From the NCBI GenBank assembly GCA_031283665.1, contig JAITBJ010000036.1, positions 1-9,698 on the forward strand: a stretch of DNA of 9,698 nucleotides. Direction: 5' to 3'. The notes beneath the pieces are model-generated. The model was not told the origin of the DNA and searched no databases. It saw nothing but the letters and a program-made list of their open reading frames with translations. The stretch is from Candidatus Opitulatrix cubana. GTDB lineage: Bacteria > Actinomycetota > Actinomycetes > Actinomycetales > Bifidobacteriaceae. This document shows, in pieces, positions 5,456 to 9,698 of this stretch (positions within the stretch are counted from its first letter, which is position 1; each line of letters begins with the position of its first letter). Position numbers and translations under genes: made by a program.

Positions 5456-5867
5456 AAGAATAGTTTATCACGAACACAATTATACCTGCCACAATAGATA
5501 TATCTGCAAGATTTCCAACAAAAAATCCATAATTTATAAAATCTATTACGGCGCCTTTTCCATAATATGGATAATTTTGAAATCTGTCATTAAGATTGCC
5601 TAATCCACCGCCAGCTACAAAACATAATGGTATGCCTAAATAATAGTTTTTTGCTTTTGCAATCATTACTATAAGTACTAAAATAATAATACTTGTAATT
5701 GTGGCTAACACTACTGGATAATCGCTTAAAGCAGAAAAACTCATTCCTGTATTATATGCTGCATACACAGACCCCTCAAAAGCTTGCTTTGATATATAGT
5801 CTCCTAAAAAAATGAATACTAAAAGAAGTAAACAGTTTATATAATATATATATTTATTTATTTTCAT
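5424..5867 (-). CDS. lspA: Lipoprotein signal peptidase II
   Basis: A 147-residue aspartyl protease of the cytoplasmic membrane that cuts the signal peptide from diacylated prolipoproteins. Four hydrophobic segments are visible (about 8-22, 52-71, 78-88, 118-136). Conserved pieces occur in order: D23-x-x-x-K27, Y-N-T-G-M-S-F (38-44), G-N-L-N-D-R (90-95), V-I-D-F (107-110, probable catalytic D109) and N-L-A-D (119-122, probable catalytic D122). It is slightly short for the family but complete. The start overlaps the wag31 stop as ATGA with no Shine-Dalgarno site, so it is probably coupled to wag31. Its last 32 bp encode both its Lys/Arg-rich C-terminus and the start of sufC. The wag31-lspA pairing follows the order I associate with bifidobacteria (divIVA then lspA), stated from memory. 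Confidence 0.93.
   Translation of the reverse strand: MKINKYIYYINCLLLLVFIFLGDYISKQAFEGSVYAAYNTGMSFSALSDYPVVLATITSIIILVLIVMIAKAKNYYLGIPLCFVAGGGLGNLNDRFQNYPYYGKGAVIDFINYGFFVGNLADISIVAGIIVFVINYSYVVKHKRTKS
5462..5470 (-). promoter_or_regulatory. Putative leaderless promoter of sufC inside lspA
   Basis: TGATAAACT on the minus strand is an extended -10 (TG, one base, TAAACT). It ends 6 nt before the sufC ATG at 5455. The ten bases GTGATAAACT are identical to those before rpmG, with the same 6-nt gap. Here they also encode lspA residues near V-I-N-Y, so one stretch is both coding and probable promoter. Confidence 0.5.
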
Positions 5868-7045
5868 TCATTTGAATTATCAGCTGATTGTAAATCTAAT
5901 AAAATCTGATTTAGCTGCTTAGTAATTCTTGAACGATAATCAGCCTCAAAAACTCTCAAATCATTTATTCTTTTTTCAAGAATCTTTTTATCACCTTCTA
6001 GTTTTTCTAAAACATGATCTGCTTTTTGTTTCGCACTAGTAACTATTTCATTAGCGTTTACATTAGCTTCATTAACTGCCTTTTCTGATTCAGTTCTGGC
6101 TTTTGTGATATACTCATCTCTTAGTTTAGTAGCAAGCAAAAGCATAGAAGGAATCTGATCAAGATCTTCTGCGCCAGAAGTCAAACCTGCATTCAAAATT
6201 GCCTGAGTAGCACCAGTTTTTGGCTCTTCCTCATACATTTGAATAGTTTTTCGCAGTTTCACAACTTGTTCGGTGTTTTTAGCATTTTCTAAAACAGCAT
6301 TTTCTAGCTCGCTATTCACTTTGCTTAATTTCATTTCGGTGATATTGAGTTGATTTTCTAATTCAGAAATTTTTTCTTTATCTTGTGCATCTGATGCAGC
6401 TTCTTTCAAATTATTTATCTGCTCTACCAATTTTGAATTTTCTAACATTTGCTCTTCATATTTTTGTCTAAATTCATCAGTTTGAGGCTCCGGAGCTTGA
6501 TTTGCACTATTAAGAGTTTTAATCTGCCTTTCATAATCGCTCAATTTTTCATTTAAAGCATCAATCTCATCAGCAGTTTTTTGAAGTTTACCTGTCAGCT
6601 CATCCTTATCTTTAGTTAATCTAGTAATTTCTTCTAAAGTATCAGAAGAACTTTGTGCATTCTGTGCTTGCGCTTTAACTAAGTCTGCTTTTGTATCTTC
6701 TAATTCTTTTTCAAGAGCTTTCGCGGTTTGTAACTCTTTCTCTAGATTTTTCATGCGTTCTAGTTCTTTCTCTAGATCTTTCGCATGCTCTAATTCTTTT
6801 TCTAAAGATTGTATCTGTTCATCTTTTTCTTTTAGTTCTTTCTCTAATAACGCAGAATCTGAAGCAATATGCGCGTGCTCTTTTACAGGCTCTGGTGTAG
6901 GTGCAGGTGCAGCAGCTTGGTTTTTTGTAAATGTCTCAATAACATCATCTATAAACTTATCTACTTCATCAGCTAAATAACCTTCTTTTAATCTTGCTGG
7001 TCTGAATTCCACATTTTTTATATCTTCAAGAGTTAGAACTGTCAT
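5864..7045 (-). CDS. wag31: Wag31/DivIVA polar growth scaffold
   Basis: A 393-residue coiled-coil protein that marks curved membrane at cell poles and septa and directs cell-wall growth in actinobacteria. The N-terminal lipid-binding domain is recognisable: M-T-V-L-T-L-E-D-I-K-N-V-E-F, then E-G-Y-L-A-D-E-V-D-K-F-I-D-D-V (21-35), matching the Wag31 pattern of an opening helix, F, G-Y, V-D-x-F. An Ala/Pro linker (about 44-53) leads to four 10-residue repeats L-E-K-E-L at 81-120, a long charged coiled coil to about 275, a linker with T-G-A-T-Q-A-I-L-N-A-G-L, and a C-terminal coiled coil typical of Wag31 (A-x-x-L-R-D-E-Y). The ATG at 7045 has AAGGAG 4 nt upstream. Its promoter faces that of rpmG. 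It overlaps lspA by 4 bp and is probably the first gene of wag31-lspA-sufC-wecA. Confidence 0.93.
   Translation of the reverse strand: MTVLTLEDIKNVEFRPARLKEGYLADEVDKFIDDVIETFTKNQAAAPAPTPEPVKEHAHIASDSALLEKELKEKDEQIQSLEKELEHAKDLEKELERMKNLEKELQTAKALEKELEDTKADLVKAQAQNAQSSSDTLEEITRLTKDKDELTGKLQKTADEIDALNEKLSDYERQIKTLNSANQAPEPQTDEFRQKYEEQMLENSKLVEQINNLKEAASDAQDKEKISELENQLNITEMKLSKVNSELENAVLENAKNTEQVVKLRKTIQMYEEEPKTGATQAILNAGLTSGAEDLDQIPSMLLLATKLRDEYITKARTESEKAVNEANVNANEIVTSAKQKADHVLEKLEGDKKILEKRINDLRVFEADYRSRITKQLNQILLDLQSADNSNE
6686..6805 (-). repeat. Four in-frame 30-bp tandem repeats in wag31
   Basis: Four 10-codon units encode L-E-K-E-L-[EQ]-x-x-K-x at residues 81-90, 91-100, 101-110 and 111-120. 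The first five residues are identical in all four, while synonymous codons differ (TTA, CTA or CTT for the first Leu). The repeat is therefore old enough to have drifted, or is held at the protein level. Unit number could vary by slippage or recombination. Confidence 0.85.
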
Positions 7046-7049
7046 AATT

Positions 7050-7055
7050 CTCCTT
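7050..7055 (-). promoter_or_regulatory. Shine-Dalgarno site of wag31
   Basis: AAGGAG on the minus strand, 4 nt before the ATG at 7045. It supports that start and shows wag31 mRNA has a leader, unlike the facing rpmG. Confidence 0.8.
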
Positions 7056-7077
7056 AAGTTTTCTTACGAATAATAAC

Positions 7078-7104
7078 AGTTTATCAAAATCTGCTCATTT
7101 CCAA
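7078..7104 (-). promoter_or_regulatory. Putative promoter of the wag31 operon
   Basis: The extended -10 TGATAAACT lies at 7086-7078, and a weak TTGGAA -35 candidate at 7104-7099 has a short 15-base spacer. Transcription about 7 nt beyond would give a leader near 26 nt holding the Shine-Dalgarno site. The same nine bases occur before rpmG and sufC. Confidence 0.5.
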
Positions 7105-7130
7105 AATTCTATAAAATCTAATATAAATTG

Positions 7131-7139
7131 TGATAAACT
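7131..7139 (+). promoter_or_regulatory. Putative leaderless promoter of rpmG-murB
   Basis: The extended -10 TGATAAACT ends 6 nt before the rpmG ATG at 7146, and there is no Shine-Dalgarno site. With 7078-7086 it forms a perfect 9-bp inverted repeat whose arms are 44 bp apart, which follows from two identical divergent promoters. No convincing -35 is seen, as is common with an extended -10. Confidence 0.55.
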
Positions 7140-7145
7140 AATAGC

Positions 7146-7316
7146 ATGGCAAGTAAAAGTTCAGATATAAGACCAAAAATCACTTTAGCATGCACTGTTT
7201 GCAAAGAAAGAAATTATATCACACGCAAAAACCGCAGAAATAATCCTGATAGATTAGAATTAAAAAAATACTGCTCTAGGTGCAACGCCGAAACTTCTCA
7301 TAAAGAAACTCGTTAA
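7146..7316 (+). CDS. rpmG: 50S ribosomal protein L33 (bL33), zinc-ribbon form
   Basis: A 56-residue small ribosomal protein of the large subunit near the E site. It starts M-A-S-K-S-S-D-I-R-P-K-I-T-L-A-C and carries both zinc-ligand pairs, C16-x-x-C19 and C43-x-x-C46, so it is the Cys-containing version. R-N-Y-I-T-R-K-N-R-R-N and L-E-L-K-K-Y-C are the usual L33 blocks. Length and ending (H-K-E-T-R) match actinobacterial L33. Paralogues lacking the cysteines replace this type under zinc limitation in some bacteria; no zinc operator is evident here. It is 16 bp ahead of murB on the same strand, a pairing I associate with actinobacteria including bifidobacteria. It lacks a Shine-Dalgarno site and probably has a leaderless mRNA. 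Confidence 0.96.
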   Translation: MASKSSDIRPKITLACTVCKERNYITRKNRRNNPDRLELKKYCSRCNAETSHKETR

Positions 7317-7332
7317 AAAAAGAGCACTAAAA

Positions 7333-8514
7333 TTGACATCATTTTCTGATATCACTACTTTTGCCGTCGGCGGAGAAATTAAAGACTTCCAAGATTGCAA
7401 AAGCACAAAAAGTTTCGTCAATGCTATTAAAGCTGCCGACGGCAAAAAAGAACCATTATATATTATAGGGTTTGGTGCGAACACATTAGCGCTAGATAAG
7501 CAGTTTTCAGGCACAGTAATTAGACCTCAAACTCATAGAGTAAAATTTAAACGGCATAAATCTTGTAACCGCTCCTCTAATTGCATATTAGCAACCGCTG
7601 ATGCAGGAGTAAACTTTACAGATTTTGTTAACCACTGCATTGAAAGTTCTTTTTCTGGATTAGAGTCTTTAATAGGAATCCCTGGCACAGTAGGCGCTGC
7701 GCCCGTTCAAAATATAGGTGCTTACGGCTCTGAACTCGCTGACACTTTTTTTAGTGCAGAGGTTTTCAATAGGAAAACTAAAAAAATAGAAACTCTTTTC
7801 AAAGGCGATATGCAATTTGGATATAGATCATCTATTCTAAAAACTAATAGAGATAAATTGTGCGTTAGTGAAAAAATTATTTTATCAGTATCATTGTGTT
7901 TAGAATATAGTGACACAGCGCAAATCAAAAATGAACAACTTGCAAAATCACTAAACGCTGAAGTCGGTGATGTTTATTCTCTCTACGATATATCAAAAGA
8001 GCTAATGTCTATAAGAGCTAATAAAGGAACTTTGATAGATCCTGCTCAGCGTATAAACGGTTTTAATGTCGCTCAAAAAAGCCCTGCTAGCGAAAGCAGC
8101 ACAAACAATAGCACTGTAAATAAAAGTTCGCAATTCAATTATGACCGCTGGTCTGCAGGCTCTTTTTTCACTAACCCAATAGTAAACGCTAACAAATTGA
8201 AACTCCTGCCTAAAAATGCTCCTGCGTTTAAAATAAAGAATAACGAAATAGAAAACAGTGAAATAAAAAACAGCAAAACTAATAAAGACCTTTATAAACT
8301 CTCTGCAGGCTATCTTATTGAAAAAGCTGGTTTCAAAAAAGGATTTTCTGTTAGCAAAAAGGCATCACTATCTACTCTCAACAATTTAGTGCTAACTAAT
8401 AGAGGAGATGCAAAATCAGATGATATTCTAAAACTTTCAAAAACTGTTATAGAAGGAGTTTATAAAAAATTCAAAATCAAACTTACTCCTGAAGTAAGCA
8501 TTTTAAATTACTAG
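7333..8514 (+). CDS. murB: MurB, UDP-N-acetylenolpyruvoylglucosamine reductase, with two low-complexity insertions
   Basis: A 393-residue cytosolic FAD enzyme that uses NADPH to make UDP-MurNAc for peptidoglycan. T-T-F-A-V-G-G opens the fold at 8-14. The FAD loop is G-F-G-A-N (46-50), where most relatives have G-x-G-S-N. The second FAD block I-G-I-P-G-T-V-G-A-A-P (114-124) through N-I-G-A-Y-G is intact. Likely active-site residues are Y164-R165, S277 in G-S-F-F-T-N-P, and E387 in T-P-E-V. Two Ser/Asn/Lys-rich stretches, about 247-268 and 300-320, interrupt the conserved core and lengthen the protein. The start is TTG at 7333: it lies just before the conserved opening, I found no in-frame ATG or GTG nearby, and a weak GAG-containing ribosome site lies 8 nt upstream. 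It is probably co-transcribed with rpmG. Its end overlaps the convergent helD-like gene by 12 bp. Confidence 0.93.
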   Translation: MTSFSDITTFAVGGEIKDFQDCKSTKSFVNAIKAADGKKEPLYIIGFGANTLALDKQFSGTVIRPQTHRVKFKRHKSCNRSSNCILATADAGVNFTDFVNHCIESSFSGLESLIGIPGTVGAAPVQNIGAYGSELADTFFSAEVFNRKTKKIETLFKGDMQFGYRSSILKTNRDKLCVSEKIILSVSLCLEYSDTAQIKNEQLAKSLNAEVGDVYSLYDISKELMSIRANKGTLIDPAQRINGFNVAQKSPASESSTNNSTVNKSSQFNYDRWSAGSFFTNPIVNANKLKLLPKNAPAFKIKNNEIENSEIKNSKTNKDLYKLSAGYLIEKAGFKKGFSVSKKASLSTLNNLVLTNRGDAKSDDILKLSKTVIEGVYKKFKIKLTPEVSILNY

Positions 8515-9698
8515 GCCTTTTGGCAAATCATTATTATGAACAATTGTTAGTCTATTCATAGAACGAGATAGAGCCACATATAAATTAGATAAATTAATTT
8601 TGTGTAGCATTTCATCCTCTTCTTCAGGTAGAAAATCAGATGGTTCTATTAGAACTGTGGCATCAAATTCTAAACCTTTAGTCTGAGTAGGGTCAACAAT
8701 TTCAAGCTGCATATCAGAACCCACTTGCTCTAAAAGTCGATTCAATTCAGATTCTTTTCCATTTGCTAACATTTCCTTTTTCAGATCATCTTTCACAGTT
8801 TGCATTTTTTCTTTAGACACTAAAACTGCTACACGCCCTAAACCGTCATCAGTTACAAACTCATCAAGTAAGCGAATAATTTCATCAGCACATTTTTTAT
8901 AAAAGCCGCTCTCATCTGCTCTATAAACTCTTAAAGAGTCATCTAACTCTCTTGGCGCAATCACATTATTATCTATTAACCCGTGATACTGACCAAATGT
9001 GTTTGCCACATGTGCTATTTTTCTTGGATTACGATAATTAACTGTTAGATATGAAATCCTGAAATTGTTTTCAAAAATAGATTCAAAAGCTTTAGCCCAC
9101 GAACGAGTTCCTGAAACAGATGTAGTTTGTGCCACATCACCTACTATAGTAAACGAATGATTTACAGAGCGGCGAGAGAGCATCCTCCATTCCATATCGC
9201 TTAATTCCTGTGCCTCATCCACTACAATATGCCCATACATCCAAGAAATGTCAGCAGATGCCCTCTCGGATAATGTTTTATTTTCTTGCGTGTCTCCCAT
9301 TCGCTCGGCTATATCTGATGCATTTTGAATAGTTTTAATTCCTAATGCTTCCATAGTTTCTTTTGCATATTGAGCATCTCTTGCAAGCTGCTCAGCTCTG
9401 CGCTTTTCGTCAAATTTTTGTGAAACAGTTTCTATGCCAATTTGATTTATAGCTTCATCTAAAAGCGGAATATCGTGCGCCGACCAATTCTCAATCTGGT
9501 CGCTACTTTTCATCATAGCATCTAATTCCTCATCATTTAGATAAGGCGCACAAATTTCAAGAAAACTCCTATCAGTATATAGTCGTCTCAAAAGGCTAAT
9601 AGGAGTTAGAGGTTTCCAAGCAGCATTAAGTGCTCTTTTCACACTGTCTAAAGTGCTCAAGTCTCTTATTATTTTGATTTTATCTTCTTTACTATCTA
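8503..9698 (-). CDS. helD: HelD-like UvrD-family helicase, C-terminal part, runs off the right edge
   Basis: The last 397 codons of a superfamily 1 ATPase; the minus-strand frame is open to base 9698. Motif II is V-V-D-E-A-Q (DEAQ codons 9219-9208), followed by I-V-G-D-V-A-Q (motif III), L-T-V-N-Y-R (motif IV), T-K-G-L-E-F-D (motif V) and L-Y-V-A-L-S-R (motif VI). The Walker A half lies outside. The motif set and divergent N-terminal spacing match HelD, which binds RNA polymerase and removes it from DNA and nucleic acid; actinobacterial relatives can also protect against rifampicin. A TTG at 9660 could be taken as a start, but the frame continues upstream with D-S-K-E-D-K-I-K-I-I-R-D and motif I must precede, so the gene is cut by the window. 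Another UvrD/Rep-type helicase is possible but less likely. Confidence 0.85.
   Translation of the reverse strand, partial: DSKEDKIKIIRDLSTLDSVKRALNAAWKPLTPISLLRRLYTDRSFLEICAPYLNDEELDAMMKSSDQIENWSAHDIPLLDEAINQIGIETVSQKFDEKRRAEQLARDAQYAKETMEALGIKTIQNASDIAERMGDTQENKTLSERASADISWMYGHIVVDEAQELSDMEWRMLSRRSVNHSFTIVGDVAQTTSVSGTRSWAKAFESIFENNFRISYLTVNYRNPRKIAHVANTFGQYHGLIDNNVIAPRELDDSLRVYRADESGFYKKCADEIIRLLDEFVTDDGLGRVAVLVSKEKMQTVKDDLKKEMLANGKESELNRLLEQVGSDMQLEIVDPTQTKGLEFDATVLIEPSDFLPEEEDEMLHKINLSNLYVALSRSMNRLTIVHNNDLPKGLVI

Noticed and set aside
7078..7139. Operator dyad of a repressor between wag31 and rpmG
   Set aside because: The 9-bp arms are the -10 elements of two divergent promoters, and the same sequence recurs singly before sufC, so symmetry need not mean a dimeric regulator. 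Kept only as an alternative reading.
7260..7514. An 84-codon minus-strand frame opposite rpmG and murB
   Set aside because: It lies fully within two well-recognised genes on the other strand and resembles no family.
9658..9660. TTG as the start of the helD-like gene
   Set aside because: The frame stays open to the window edge and the ATPase motif I needed by this family must lie further upstream.
1..9698. CRISPR array, insertion sequence, phage or toxin-antitoxin system
   Set aside because: I saw no spaced direct repeats, transposase, integrase or paired small toxin genes. The only tandem repeats are coding repeats in wag31.

Overview
The window is A+T-rich DNA carrying a tightly packed set of mostly housekeeping genes. 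The gene content points to an actinobacterium. There is a Wag31/DivIVA polar-growth scaffold, a second hendecad-repeat scaffold of the Scy/DivIVA type, an actinobacterial form of ribosomal protein L33 beside a long type-I MurB, a HelD-type RNA-polymerase helicase, and tRNAs without encoded CCA. A+T richness, genes overlapping by 4 to 32 bp and sequence oddities in the T-arms of both tRNAs fit a host-associated or genome-reduced lineage, perhaps near the Bifidobacteriaceae. That placement is an inference and no search was run.

Layout. From 1 to 7045 everything is on the minus strand. Read in transcription order: wag31 (7045-5864), lspA, sufC and wecA overlap one another as one probable operon. 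A possible 26-codon ORF (3590-3510) follows, then tRNA-Gly(CCC) and tRNA-Thr(UGU). A GC-rich hairpin patch that repeats the tRNA-Thr 3' end comes next, then an SLC45-like MFS sugar transporter, a DivIVA-domain hendecad coiled-coil protein (1699-281), and the first 93 codons of pepC, which runs off the left edge. At about 7046-7145 a compact divergent promoter region feeds wag31 leftward and rpmG-murB rightward. murB converges with, and overlaps by 12 bp, the 3' part of a helD-like gene that enters from the right edge.

How the genes work together. Much of the window serves envelope growth: Wag31 and the second scaffold place growth, MurB makes UDP-MurNAc, WecA starts wall-linked polymers on the lipid carrier, and LspA matures lipoproteins. 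SufC (Fe-S assembly), L33 and HelD serve core metabolism, translation and transcription.

The most distinctive signal is a promoter layout. Several genes without a Shine-Dalgarno sequence (rpmG, sufC, the MFS gene, and the small ORF if real) have a TAnnnT -10 element ending exactly 6 nt before the start codon, which fits leaderless mRNAs. The same spacing precedes nucleotide 1 of tRNA-Thr. rpmG, sufC and wag31 share an identical TGATAAACT extended -10. By contrast, the two coiled-coil scaffold genes have good Shine-Dalgarno sites. No mobile-element gene, CRISPR array or classical new system is visible. No gene-free stretch exceeds 300 bases.
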